A stretch of DNA of 54,495 nucleotides from an uncultured Prevotellaceae bacterium (GCA_900319385.1 ONOG01000015.1:1-54495), one strand, 5' to 3'. Positions 16,526 to 25,382 are shown, counted from the stretch's first letter. Notes: generated by a model not told the origin, from the sequence alone. Numbers and translations: made by a program.

Positions 16526-18058
16526 TCAGTGGCGGCGGTCGTAGTTCTCCTTGCCGTTCTGTAGGACGTCGAAGAGGGTGCGGGCCAGTCGGGTGCCACC
16601 CTTGAAGTTGATGTGGGTGAAGTCGAGGTTGGCCTCCTTTTCTTCCTTCATGCGGGCGATGCTTCCGTCGCCTCCCATGGCTTCGTAGAGGTTCCAGAAC
16701 GCCACGTGGGCGTCGCTGGCCATCTTGCGCTGGAACTGCATGAGCTCCGTGACGCCGGGCATGGTGTGGATTTGTCCGTCACTGCCGCGCTGTCCGCGGT
16801 CGCTTACGCTGATGACGAGTATGCTTGCCGAGGGGAACGCCTGGCGGAGGTGTTCGATGCTTTCGGCCATGCGGTTGGTATAGTAGCTGTAGTCCTTCGA
16901 CTTGCGGTTGGCGATGTTCAGTCCGTAGTGCAGGATGATGAGGTCGTAGGGACGGACGCTGGCAAACTGGCGGAGGGTTTCCATCGGCAGGTCGCGCAGG
17001 AACCATCCGTTGCCGCTGCGCATGGCGAAGTTATCGACACACAGGCCGTGCGACCCGTCGAGGGCGATGCCGTAGAGGCGGCCGTTGCCATGAGCGCTGA
17101 CGCTGATGCTGCTGAGCGGTCCGTGGAGCGTCTCGGCCACGACCTGCGTGCTGGCATTGGCAGAGGCGTCGGCGACGGGTGCCGCCGTTTCCTGTTTCAC
17201 GCGCACTTCCTTCATCACCGTATCGCCAAATTCATCGACGCTGTCGGTGGGCACGAGTTTGGTGACATAGACGGGTTCGGGCTGTGCCGGCACATTGCCG
17301 GAGCCGTAGATCGTCTGCATCTCGCCGTCGTCCACACGGGCAGCGATGCTCAGCGTGCTGCCAGGCGTGAAGAAGACGGTGGCCTGGTCGGCCTTGCTGA
17401 GATGGTCGGGATAGAGCCGACGTTGGCAGGTCAGAGTGGTGGTGCCGGTCGATGCAGGCAGGTAGTAGCGTCCGGCCAGGCCCGCCAGCTTCGAGTTGTA
17501 GCCGCCCTGGTCGTTGGCGTTGTGGTCGGACCAGCCGCGTGCCGAGTGGGTGACGGTGGTCCTGAAACCAGCGACGATGCTCGCCATGTCCACCCATCCC
17601 ACGCCGTTGCCGCCATAGGCCGTCTGCAGGAGGTCGCGCAGCTCGCTCGTGAGGATGTCGCCTTCGACGAACGAATCGCCGAAATAGGCCACGCGCACGG
17701 GGCGGTTCTTAGCCTCGCGTAGGGCTGCGTAGAAGTGGTCCATGATGCGTGTGCCGCCGTCCTGACTGCCGAAGTCCTCGATGGCGACCATGCCTTCGGG
17801 CACGCTGTCCTCCACTTCGATTTCGGCGACGGCGACCTTCGACTGGTCGAGCACCTCCTCTCGGATGCCTTCGGCTTCGTCGGCTGCCGACTCGGCGAGG
17901 TTGCGTCCCGTGCTGTCGCGCTGCTGTATGTCGCTGAGGATGTTGACGCGTCGGAGCAGGGTGTCGCCGATGGCCAGACGCGGCATGTAGAACAGGCCGA
18001 GCAGTGCGCCGACCACGATGAGCGTGAGCAGGAAAGTCTTATAGAGTTGATTCTTCAC
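16526..18058 (-). CDS. SGNH/GDSL-type periplasmic protein, first gene of the O-acylation operon
   Basis: This 510-aa protein has an N-terminal membrane anchor (residues 7-25). After a helical stalk (about 35-95) comes an SGNH core with S129 in YFGDSFVEGD, an Asn-containing block YGLNIANRK and a C-terminal D-x-x-H pair in LDFTHINFKGG. A beta-rich insertion at about residues 180-340 separates the first and later SGNH blocks, as in PatB/OafB- or AlgX-type acetyltransferase partners. It lies 79 bases upstream of the second SGNH gene, and the MBOAT gene follows. The presence of two distinct SGNH proteins suggests one may act as acetyltransferase and the other as intermediate carrier or esterase (inference). 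Confidence 0.8.
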   Translation of the reverse strand: MKNQLYKTFLLTLIVVGALLGLFYMPRLAIGDTLLRRVNILSDIQQRDSTGRNLAESAADEAEGIREEVLDQSKVAVAEIEVEDSVPEGMVAIEDFGSQDGGTRIMDHFYAALREAKNRPVRVAYFGDSFVEGDILTSELRDLLQTAYGGNGVGWVDMASIVAGFRTTVTHSARGWSDHNANDQGGYNSKLAGLAGRYYLPASTGTTTLTCQRRLYPDHLSKADQATVFFTPGSTLSIAARVDDGEMQTIYGSGNVPAQPEPVYVTKLVPTDSVDEFGDTVMKEVRVKQETAAPVADASANASTQVVAETLHGPLSSISVSAHGNGRLYGIALDGSHGLCVDNFAMRSGNGWFLRDLPMETLRQFASVRPYDLIILHYGLNIANRKSKDYSYYTNRMAESIEHLRQAFPSASILVISVSDRGQRGSDGQIHTMPGVTELMQFQRKMASDAHVAFWNLYEAMGGDGSIARMKEEKEANLDFTHINFKGGTRLARTLFDVLQNGKENYDRRH

Positions 18059-18104
18059 AGGGAAAATATCTTCGTTACGGTTTTGGTTTCGTCAAAATCG
18101 GCTG

Positions 18105-18112
18105 CAAAGTTA
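18105..18112 (-). promoter_or_regulatory. Promoter of the O-acylation operon (-7 box)
   Basis: The minus-strand box TAACTTTG matches TAnnTTTG and lies 47 bases before the start at 18058. A weak TTTTATG element is the only -33 candidate. Confidence 0.55.
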
Positions 18113-18177
18113 CGCATTTTTTGGCATAAAACGAAGTGAAGCACCCTATAAATTCATGTTGAGCAGGGTGTGGCATC

Positions 18178-18416
18178 AACTGGTTTGCGCCCGAAACCAG
18201 CCTCTGCCGCAGACGAAACCCGTTGTTTGTGCGGAATAAACTCAAAATATCACTGATATTTTCAAAAATCTCAGTGGTATTTGTAGAAATCTCAATGGTA
18301 TTTGTAAAAATATCAGCGATATTTTGAGTTTATTCTGCGGTTTGCCTCGCTTCGGACGGCAGTCAGGCAGTGTTTCGGCTGCGCCCGACGCCAGTTTGCA
18401 CGTCGGTGCAGGTACG
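18178..18416. repeat. Symmetric 21/22-bp array, copy 2
   Basis: The centre is four 21-bp units (18245-18265, 18266-18286, 18287-18307, 18308-18328). Three 22-bp units lie to the left (18178-18199, 18200-18221, 18222-18243). Four lie to the right (18329-18350, 18351-18372, 18373-18394, 18395-18416), each beginning TT or TTT. The inner flanks pair as GCGGAATAAACTCAAAATA against TATTTTGAGTTTATTCTGC, with only wobble or single mismatches. Unit lengths, order and strand orientation are the same as in copies 1 and 3. Confidence 0.9.
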
Positions 18417-18469
18417 GTGACGCTGTATTTTTTCTGTGCGAAGATGACGGATTATTCGGGGAAAAAGCG

Positions 18470-18477
18470 TATCTTTG
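18470..18477 (+). promoter_or_regulatory. Promoter of the PafA-like gene (-7 box)
   Basis: TATCTTTG lies 38 bases before the ATG at 18516. This promoter falls inside the longer open frame and is one reason for choosing the downstream start. Confidence 0.6.
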
Positions 18478-18515
18478 CAACGACAGAACGAACCATCCGT
18501 TTGTCACTCACCGAT

Positions 18516-20177
18516 ATGAAACAAGAAGCAACACACACACTGCGGACGTGGACCCTGTGCCTGTTCGCCCTGCTGGCTGCGCCGACGCTGCGGGCACAGC
18601 AGGCCATTCCCGAATTGGAACAGCCCCGACTGGTGGTCGGACTGGTGATCGACCAGATGCGCTGGGACTATCTCACGCGCTTTGCCGACCGTTACGGCGA
18701 CGGCGGATTCCGACGCATCATGCGCGAAGGTTACAACTGCAACCGCACGTTCATCAACTATCTGCCTGCCATCACCGCCGTGGGTCACACCTCGGTGTGG
18801 ACTGGCACCGTGCCGGCCTTCCACGGCATCACCGGCAACCACATCTACAAGGACGGCCGACGCACCTACTGCACCAACGACTCGACCGTGCGCGGCGTGG
18901 GAAGCCTCGACCGACAGGGACGTCCTGACCCCCGTGCCTACGGCTCGAACGAGTCGCCGCGCAACATGAAGTGTACGACCATCGGCGACGAACTGCGCCT
19001 GGCCACCAACTTCCGTTCGAAGGTCGTGGGCGTGGCCCTCAAGGACCGTGCCTCCATCCTGCCTGCCGGTCACAGCGCGACGGCTGCCTACTGGATGGAT
19101 GATAAGTCGATGAACTTCATCACCAGCACCTACTATATGCAGGAACTGCCGCAGTGGGTGAGCGACTTCAACGCGCAGCAGCTGGGTGAGAAGTACATGA
19201 AGAACCTCAGCAAAGGACACTGGCCGCTGCTCTACGACGAAGCCAGCTACGTGCAGAGTGCCCCCAAGAACCAGCGATGGGAGGATCGGCTGGACGGAAG
19301 TCTGAAGCAAAGCCCCTGGGGCATGACGATTACCTTCGACATGGCCCGCGCCGCCGTCGAGGGTGAAGGGCTGGGCCACAACCCCGCCGGTGTGCCCGAC
19401 ATGCTGTGCGTCAGCATCTCATCGACCGACATGATTGGCCACCAACTCTCGCCCAACTCCATCTGGATGGAGGATCTCTACCTGCGGCTCGACCGCGATC
19501 TGGAGACGTTCTTCAACTTCCTCGACGAACGTGTGGGCCGTGGACAGTGGCTCTTCTTCCTCACCGCCGACCACGCTGGATTCCACAACACGGAATTCAT
19601 GCACGAGCACCGCCTGCCTGCCGGCACATGGCCCTCGGCTACACTCGCCGACGACATCAACGAGGCGGTCTGCAAGGAGCTGTCGCTCAGCGAGAAACCC
19701 GTGGAGTGCATCCGCTCGATGCAGGTACACTTCACCGCCGCGGCGAAGCAGAGCCCCCGCTATGCCGAAATCGTCGATGCCACCTGCCGCTACCTGCGTT
19801 CGCTGCCCTTCATGGCCTATGCCTTCCCAGCCGACCAAGTGCCGACCACCGTGCCCGAGCCTGTTCGCACCATGTGCGTCAACGGCTACTGCCCAGGCCG
19901 CAGCGGCGAGGTGCAACTGGTGTTCCAGCCAGGCGTGATGGAGGACTATGCCTCGGCGCGAGAGCTGGCTAAGCCCGACCATATCCGCCTCGGCACCACC
20001 CACTCGGTGTGGAGTCCCGACGACACGCACATCCCCCTCGTGTTCATGGGCTGGGGCGTGCCTCACGGCTGGGACAACCGCCGGCACCATATTGTCGATA
20101 TTGCCGCCACCGTGGCTGCCCTGCTCAACATCCAGGAGCCGAACTGCTGCACGGGCCAGGCCATCGACTTCAAATGA
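18516..20177 (+). CDS. pafA: PafA-like alkaline phosphatase superfamily phosphomonoesterase
   Basis: Starting at 18516 (MKQEATHTLR), the protein is 553 aa with a signal peptide ending APTLRAQ. Catalytic features match PafA of Flavobacteriia: nucleophile T87 in PAITAVGHTSVWTG, N108 in TGNHIY (the same 21-residue spacing as T79/N100) and K176-x-R178 in ALKDRAS. Metal ligands lie at D46, STDMIGH, LTADHAGFHN and PDDTHIPL. The enzyme hydrolyses phosphate monoesters in the periplasm; in Bacteroidetes PafA is active on many sugar phosphates without phosphate repression. It is flanked by an array and an outer-membrane protein gene and appears monocistronic. Confidence 0.88.
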   Translation: MKQEATHTLRTWTLCLFALLAAPTLRAQQAIPELEQPRLVVGLVIDQMRWDYLTRFADRYGDGGFRRIMREGYNCNRTFINYLPAITAVGHTSVWTGTVPAFHGITGNHIYKDGRRTYCTNDSTVRGVGSLDRQGRPDPRAYGSNESPRNMKCTTIGDELRLATNFRSKVVGVALKDRASILPAGHSATAAYWMDDKSMNFITSTYYMQELPQWVSDFNAQQLGEKYMKNLSKGHWPLLYDEASYVQSAPKNQRWEDRLDGSLKQSPWGMTITFDMARAAVEGEGLGHNPAGVPDMLCVSISSTDMIGHQLSPNSIWMEDLYLRLDRDLETFFNFLDERVGRGQWLFFLTADHAGFHNTEFMHEHRLPAGTWPSATLADDINEAVCKELSLSEKPVECIRSMQVHFTAAAKQSPRYAEIVDATCRYLRSLPFMAYAFPADQVPTTVPEPVRTMCVNGYCPGRSGEVQLVFQPGVMEDYASARELAKPDHIRLGTTHSVWSPDDTHIPLVFMGWGVPHGWDNRRHHIVDIAATVAALLNIQEPNCCTGQAIDFK

Positions 20178-20227
20178 ATGGTTTCGGGATAAATTCGGCC
20201 AAAACGAAAAAATAATTGGTGAAAAGT

Positions 20228-20258
20228 TTTGCAGTGTTCGCAGTTTCAGTTATTTTTG
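20228..20258 (+). promoter_or_regulatory. Consensus Bacteroidetes promoter of the porin-priA pair
   Basis: TTTG at 20228-20231 and TATTTTTG at 20251-20258 are separated by exactly 19 bases, the canonical -33/-7 arrangement. The start codon at 20304 is 45 bases further on. Confidence 0.75.
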
Positions 20259-20303
20259 CAGAAAGAAATTTCTTAGTACAAATTTTTTAATTCTCGGAAT
20301 CAC

Positions 20304-20906
20304 ATGAAAAAGTATTTTGCACTCGCAGCCCTTATGCTGCTCACCGCTGTGCCTGCCAGCGCACAGCTGAAATGGGGCGTCAAGGCCGGTCTGAACATCA
20401 CGAAGCCTTCGCTCAGCATGGATGCCATCAAGACAGAGAACCAGACGGGCTTCTTCGTAGGTCCGATGGCTGAGTTTACAGTACCCATCGTCGGTGTAGG
20501 TGCCGACATCTCGCTGCTCTACAACAACAAGGGCATGACGATTCAGGAGTTGGCGACGGGCCAGGAGTACAACCAGACACTGCACTACATCGACATTCCT
20601 ATCAACCTCAAGTACACACTGGGCCTGGGTTCCATCGCCGGCGTGTTCGTGACCACCGGTCCGCAGTTCTCGTTCAACATCGGCAGCAAGAAGCTTAACT
20701 TTTCCGACTACACGCTCCGTTCGTCGGAATTCAGCTGGAACGTCGGTCTCGGTGCCAAGTTGTTCAGCCACCTGCAGGTAGCCTACAACTACAACATCGC
20801 CATCGGCAAGACGGCTGAACTGGATGTACTGGGCATCGGTGGCGACATCATCAAGAAGAAACTGAAGAACAACACCCACCAGATCTCGCTGGCTTACATG
20901 TTCTGA
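20304..20906 (+). CDS. Outer-membrane beta-barrel (porin-family) protein
   Basis: The 200-aa protein has a signal peptide (MKKYFALAALMLLTAVPASAQ) and the pattern of small Bacteroidetes eight-stranded barrels: LKWGVKAGLNITK, LHYIDIPINLKYTLGL, FVTTGPQFSFNIG, FSWNVGLGAKLFSHLQVAYNYNIAIGK, and a final strand THQISLAYMF ending in Phe. It resembles the PorT/OmpW-like family annotated outer membrane beta-barrel protein. Its stop overlaps the priA start by one base (TGATG), so the two are translated from one message, an odd pairing of surface and replication functions. Confidence 0.8.
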   Translation: MKKYFALAALMLLTAVPASAQLKWGVKAGLNITKPSLSMDAIKTENQTGFFVGPMAEFTVPIVGVGADISLLYNNKGMTIQELATGQEYNQTLHYIDIPINLKYTLGLGSIAGVFVTTGPQFSFNIGSKKLNFSDYTLRSSEFSWNVGLGAKLFSHLQVAYNYNIAIGKTAELDVLGIGGDIIKKKLKNNTHQISLAYMF

Positions 20907-22918
20907 TGCGCTACGCGGACGTCATACTCCCCGTACCCTTCGAAACCTTCACCTACGCTGTTCCTCCCCAGATGGAGGAGCACGTGGGTGAAGGTTTCCG
21001 AGTTTTGGTCGAGCTCGGCAAGACGAAACACTATGTCGGGGTGGTGCTCCGTGTGCATACCACCCCGCCACAGGGCGTCAGCCTCGTAAAGCCTGTGCTC
21101 GAAGTGCTCGACGACGAGCGCAGCGTGACGCCCCAGCAACTGCGCTTCTGGCAGTGGATTGCCGCCTACTACCTCTCGCCCCTCGGCGATGTGTATAAGG
21201 CCGCCATGCCAGGGAGCATGAAGAAGGAAACCAAGCTGGCTAAACGGCAAAGGCAGACGAAAAACGGTAAAATCCAGTCCTCCTATGCGGCAACGGGGTT
21301 GTCGCAGTTCTCCCCTGCTCAGCAGCAGGCCTACGATGAAATCCTCTCGTCGTGGAGAGAAACCGACGTCACCCTCCTCCACGGCGTCACCTCGTCGGGC
21401 AAGACCGAAATCTACATCCACCTCATCCGCGAGATGCTGGCGCAGGGTCGGCAAGTGCTGTACCTGCTGCCCGAAATTGCACTCACCACACAGATCACCG
21501 AGCGTCTGCACCGTGTGTTCGGCGACGCCATGATGGTCTATCACTCCAAGTTCACCGACCGGCAACGCGAGGAGGTGTATAGGAATCTTCTCTCTACAAG
21601 CAAGGCCTTTCTGATCCTCGGTGTCCGCTCGTCAGTATTCCTCCCTTTCAACAATTTGGGTTTGGTCATCGTCGATGAGGAGCACGAAACCAGCTACAAG
21701 CAACAGGAACCGGCACCTCGCTACCACGCACGTTCGGCAGCCATCATGCTTGCACGTCAGCATGGGGCGAAGGTGTTGCTCGGCACCGCCACCCCGTCGA
21801 TGGAAACGTTGCACCTCGCTCGGCAGGGACGTTATGGCTACGTGCGGCTCACTCAGCGCTTCGCCGACATGCAGCTGCCCGACATCGAAGTCGTCGATAT
21901 CGCACGCCTGAAGTTTCAGAAGCGCATGAAGGGAGCGTTCTCGCAGCGCCTGATCGACGAAATCGCAGCAGCGCTGGAACGTGGGGAGCAGGTGATTCTG
22001 TTCCAGAACCGACGCGGATTCTCCTCGTTCGTACAGTGCCGTCAGTGCGGATGGGTGCCCCGCTGCGAGCACTGCGACGTCAGCCTTACCTACCACAAGC
22101 GCACGCACGCCCTCAGTTGCCACTACTGCGGAGCAACCTACGTGCTGCCCGAACGCTGCCCGCAGTGTGGCGAAGTGCTCAAGATGGTCGGCACCGGTAC
22201 GGAGCGCATCGAGGAGCAGGTGCAGAAGTTCTTTCCCGAAGCCCGCATCGCCCGTATGGACCTCGACACGGCAACGACGCGCTCGACCTACGAGCAGATC
22301 ATCGGCGACTTTGCCGCAGGCCAGACCGACATCCTCATCGGCACGCAGATGGTGACGAAGGGCTTGGACTTCGACCGTGTCTCGGTCGTGGGCATCCTCG
22401 ATGCCGACACGATGCTCAACCAGCCCGACTTCCGTGCCTACGAACGCACGTTCCACGTGCTGATGCAGGTGGCAGGACGTGCCGGCAGAAAGGGGCGTCG
22501 GGGAAAAGTCATCCTGCAGACACGCTCGGCCGACAGCCCCGTGGTGCAGCATGTGGTGGAGAACGACTTCGACGCCATGTATGCGGAGCAGATGGAGGAG
22601 CGTACAATCTTCCACTATCCGCCGCAGAACCGCCTGATCTACATCTATCTGCGCCATCGCGACGCCGACCTTCTGAACCATGTGGCTGAGGACTATGCAG
22701 CCGCGCTTCGCAAACATTTCTCCGACCAGCTGCTGGGTCCCGACCGTCCGCCGGTGAGCCGCATCTCGTCGTTCCACATCCGGAAGATGATTCTCAAGGT
22801 GCCGCTCACAGCTTCGGTGACTCAGGTGCGCCAATGTCTGCTCGCCGTTCAGCAACAGATGATGCAGCGTCCGCTGTGTACGAACCTGAACATCTACTAC
22901 GACGTCGATCCAATGTGA
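20906..22918 (+). CDS. priA: Primosomal replication-restart helicase PriA, shortened N-terminal region
   Basis: This 670-aa superfamily 2 helicase has the 3'-end DNA-binding domain (RYADVILPVPFETFTYAVP, to about residue 100). It also has Walker A with K166 (GVTSSGKTEIY), the DEEH box (VIVDEEHETSYKQ) and two zinc knuckles from eight cysteines (CRQCGWVPRCEHC...CHYCGATYVLPERCPQCG). The helicase C-lobe (GTQMVTKGLDFDRV) and the VAGRAGRKGRRG motif follow. PriA restarts stalled forks by loading the replicative helicase. Only about 35 residues separate the DNA-binding domain from the first helicase lobe, so the winged-helix domain usual there (roughly residues 106-174 in E. coli) seems missing or replaced by a short basic linker. 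Confidence 0.93.
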   Translation: MRYADVILPVPFETFTYAVPPQMEEHVGEGFRVLVELGKTKHYVGVVLRVHTTPPQGVSLVKPVLEVLDDERSVTPQQLRFWQWIAAYYLSPLGDVYKAAMPGSMKKETKLAKRQRQTKNGKIQSSYAATGLSQFSPAQQQAYDEILSSWRETDVTLLHGVTSSGKTEIYIHLIREMLAQGRQVLYLLPEIALTTQITERLHRVFGDAMMVYHSKFTDRQREEVYRNLLSTSKAFLILGVRSSVFLPFNNLGLVIVDEEHETSYKQQEPAPRYHARSAAIMLARQHGAKVLLGTATPSMETLHLARQGRYGYVRLTQRFADMQLPDIEVVDIARLKFQKRMKGAFSQRLIDEIAAALERGEQVILFQNRRGFSSFVQCRQCGWVPRCEHCDVSLTYHKRTHALSCHYCGATYVLPERCPQCGEVLKMVGTGTERIEEQVQKFFPEARIARMDLDTATTRSTYEQIIGDFAAGQTDILIGTQMVTKGLDFDRVSVVGILDADTMLNQPDFRAYERTFHVLMQVAGRAGRKGRRGKVILQTRSADSPVVQHVVENDFDAMYAEQMEERTIFHYPPQNRLIYIYLRHRDADLLNHVAEDYAAALRKHFSDQLLGPDRPPVSRISSFHIRKMILKVPLTASVTQVRQCLLAVQQQMMQRPLCTNLNIYYDVDPM

Positions 22919-22940
22919 GGGATAAAAACAAGACTCATCC

Positions 22941-22998
22941 CCCCCAAGACCTACAGACCCACCCCCGATGTCGGGGGTGGGTCTGTAGGTCTTGGGGG
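22941..22998. terminator. Perfect 28-bp hairpin between convergent priA and lipoprotein genes
   Basis: Arms 22941-22968 and 22971-22998 are perfectly complementary (28 bp) with a two-base spacer; the tip would open to a four- to six-base loop in RNA. The arms contain CCTACAGACCCACCCCC. A second copy of GGGGGTGGGTCTGTAGG follows at 22994-23010, so part of the arm is also tandemly repeated. Position between converging stop codons suggests a bidirectional terminator, although there is no U-run. Confidence 0.65.
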
Positions 22999-23043
22999 TG
23001 GGTCTGTAGGGACTGGGTTTTAGGGGCTATGGTGAATCTGCTA

Positions 23044-25320
23044 TTACTTACGCTTCTTGGCAGATTCGTAAACCCAGTCACCCCAGCCGTTGATGGCATC
23101 TTCTGCCACGTTATCGTAGGCATAGATGCTAATCTGCGGCGTCAATCCCTGGAAGGGAGAAGTTTTCAGCACGCTGTAGTCGAAGGCTTCAGCCGACGGA
23201 TTGTAGCGAATCTGAACATACTTGCCGTCCTTGTAGTAGCGGTAGAGGTTGGGATCGATTTCATATTCGCCGGTCGTGTGGTTCAGATAGGTCATGGGCA
23301 GGCCGTCGGTGTTGGTGTATTCGGGGAGTCCTGCTGCCTTGACCTGAGCCTTGAGGTTCTCGACATCGGCTGCTGTACCGTTGTAGCAGACGCGTCCGCC
23401 CTTGCCGTAGGTGCCTGCGCTCATGGTCTGAAGGACGGCATAAGGAGCCTTGGTCGAGAGTTGCGGGGTGAAGCTCGGGAAGCCCACTTCGCGCGGCATG
23501 ACGTCGAACATCACTTCATACTTCGACGTGATGGTGGCGGTCAGCTGGCCCGACGCGTAGGTGCAGGTGCCACTGTAGTCGCCAGATCCGTCTCGTCGGT
23601 CGAGGTTGCCCGTTCCGCTGATGGTGAAGATGAGCTTGTCGCCTTCGATCTTGACCACCTCGCCGGTGCAGTCGTAGCGGCTGGAGTCGAAGAAGTAGCC
23701 ACCGAATAATCCCATGAACTCGGCAAATGCGGTATAGACACCTGCCTTCTCGCTGGGACGCAGCTCGACAAAGAACATGTTCAGTCCTTCGCTTTCGCCA
23801 TCCCAGTCGTGGTCTTCCTTATGTGGAGCCTGAATGAGAATGCTTCCATCGTGACCGATCTCGGCAAAGAGTTCGGGCAGTTCGATGACGAAGCTTGCAA
23901 CCTTGGAGTCGGGCGGCACGACCGTGATGGAGTTCTTGGCCGAGGGGGTGGTGGTGAAGTTGATGTCGCCCAGGTTTACGTCTGCCTTGGCGAGGGTGAT
24001 GTCAACGGTCTTACGTCCGGCGCCGGTGGTGATGTTCAGCTGTGCAGGACCTGTATAGCTCTGGGGAGCATAGATGGTGAACGTGCCGTCGCTGTTGTTG
24101 ATGATGGCAGGCCGTGTCTTGCTGCCGTAGCTGAGCTGAAGGGCACCGATGAGCGGTGTGGTGCCGTTGAGCAGACGGCCGGTAATCTTATAGACCGTAT
24201 TCAGCGTGAGGTCAACCTTGCGCGTTTCGTAGGGTTCGAGAGCCTTGACGGTGATGGTGGCTCCACCCACATCGCCATAGTCCTCGGGACGGACCGTGAC
24301 TTCGAAGTCCTCGCCGGCAGGGACGGCCTGACGATAGTAGCCGTACGCGTTGGTGGTCGTGACGCGCTGTCCCACGTGGACGTTTATGTTGGCGACAGCC
24401 TTCCCACTTTTATCCGTTACGACACCTTCGACGATGCCCTGTTCCGAGGGATAGTCGAGGTTCCACCACGAAAAATGCTTCACTGTGCCTTCGTAGTGGT
24501 CGCCTACGAGCTTAGCCTCGCCGTCTTCTTCCCACTTTCCGGTTGTCTCGTTGAAGCTCCAGAGCGGAATCGTGGCCGGCGTCTTGTCCTTCAGGCTTTC
24601 GGGAATGGGGAAGCTGACATTGGCGGTCTTGCCATCGGCCAGGTTCAGTTTCTGACCGCTGGTTCCCGTGAGCGAAACAGCAACCATGCCATAGCTGAGC
24701 AGTTCGGCATCGTCGCCGCCGGCACGTACGGCACGCAGGTCGCCACCAGGCATCATGTCGGCAAAGTCCTTCTCGTCGGGGCTGACGAAGGCCATCTCGA
24801 CATTGACGGTTCCGCTGTAGGCAGCGCCGCCTTCGACCTTGAATCCACCTGCAGGCAGATCAACCTTCATCTTGCCTACAGCCACAGTGCCGCCGCTGGC
24901 AGCAGGAAGGGTGGTCGTCGTGGCACGTCCAGCCTCGTTCTTGCCGATGAGCGTGATGTTCCAGTTCTCAGTCTTATACGTGTCGCATGCGCGCGTCACC
25001 GACACATAGCCTTCTTTCTCGAAGCCGACGATGATGCGGTTGCCCTTCACCTGTACTTTCGACAGGGTGAACATACCGACCGAGTTCGTCTTGGCCGTTT
25101 CGCTGCCCGATGTCACAGTCACGCCGCTGAGGGCATTGCCCGTGGCATCCGTCACGATACCAGAGAGCGTGCGGCTGTTCATGCCGTCGGCCAGCGTGAC
25201 AGGCACGTAGCCCGTGTTGACAGGTGCCGAACCGCTGTCGCTGTCGGAACACGCAGTGAACACACCTGCTGCAAGGGTAACTGCACCCATGAGCAGGAAG
25301 TTTTTCATTGACTTTTTCAT
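23044..25320 (-). CDS. Large surface lipoprotein with carboxypeptidase-regulatory-like domains
   Basis: The 758-aa protein has a lipoprotein signal with lipobox FTAC (MKKSMKNFLLMGAVTLAAGVFTAC) followed by an SDSDSGS surface-export-like acidic/serine tail. Two carboxypeptidase-D regulatory-like beta domains are visible: LSGIVTDATGNALSGVTVTSG (about 52-125) and VEGVVTDKSGKAVANINVHV (about 318-390). An intervening region of about 190 residues ends in WSFNETTGKWEEDGEAKLVGDHYEGTVKHFSWWN, similar to bacterial relatives of the cartilage intermediate layer protein. The remaining C-terminal half was not recognised. No catalytic motif is evident; a structural or binding role at the cell surface is likely. 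Confidence 0.7.
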   Translation of the reverse strand: MKKSMKNFLLMGAVTLAAGVFTACSDSDSGSAPVNTGYVPVTLADGMNSRTLSGIVTDATGNALSGVTVTSGSETAKTNSVGMFTLSKVQVKGNRIIVGFEKEGYVSVTRACDTYKTENWNITLIGKNEAGRATTTTLPAASGGTVAVGKMKVDLPAGGFKVEGGAAYSGTVNVEMAFVSPDEKDFADMMPGGDLRAVRAGGDDAELLSYGMVAVSLTGTSGQKLNLADGKTANVSFPIPESLKDKTPATIPLWSFNETTGKWEEDGEAKLVGDHYEGTVKHFSWWNLDYPSEQGIVEGVVTDKSGKAVANINVHVGQRVTTTNAYGYYRQAVPAGEDFEVTVRPEDYGDVGGATITVKALEPYETRKVDLTLNTVYKITGRLLNGTTPLIGALQLSYGSKTRPAIINNSDGTFTIYAPQSYTGPAQLNITTGAGRKTVDITLAKADVNLGDINFTTTPSAKNSITVVPPDSKVASFVIELPELFAEIGHDGSILIQAPHKEDHDWDGESEGLNMFFVELRPSEKAGVYTAFAEFMGLFGGYFFDSSRYDCTGEVVKIEGDKLIFTISGTGNLDRRDGSGDYSGTCTYASGQLTATITSKYEVMFDVMPREVGFPSFTPQLSTKAPYAVLQTMSAGTYGKGGRVCYNGTAADVENLKAQVKAAGLPEYTNTDGLPMTYLNHTTGEYEIDPNLYRYYKDGKYVQIRYNPSAEAFDYSVLKTSPFQGLTPQISIYAYDNVAEDAINGWGDWVYESAKKRK

Positions 25321-25374
25321 GTTTTTACATTGTTTAGAGGTTAATAAATAGTAAGAATAAACGCATTACATCTG

Positions 25375-25382
25375 CAAAGATA
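25375..25382 (-). promoter_or_regulatory. Promoter of the large lipoprotein gene (-7 box)
   Basis: The minus-strand TATCTTTG lies 55 bases before the start at 25320. No convincing -33 element was found at standard spacing. Confidence 0.5.

Larger units (their letters stand above)
18059..18515. other. Divergent intergenic region with array copy 2
   Basis: Besides the two divergent promoters (minus-strand box at 18105-18112, plus-strand box at 18470-18477) the region is occupied by the second symmetric 21/22-bp array. No coding sequence is supported; the frame open from 18324 crosses the array and the PafA promoter. Confidence 0.75.

Noticed and set aside
15430..16599. A longer SGNH protein starting at 16599
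   Set aside because: The extension is low-complexity Ser/Arg/Pro sequence overlapping the intergenic gap; the start at 16446 gives a normal membrane anchor.
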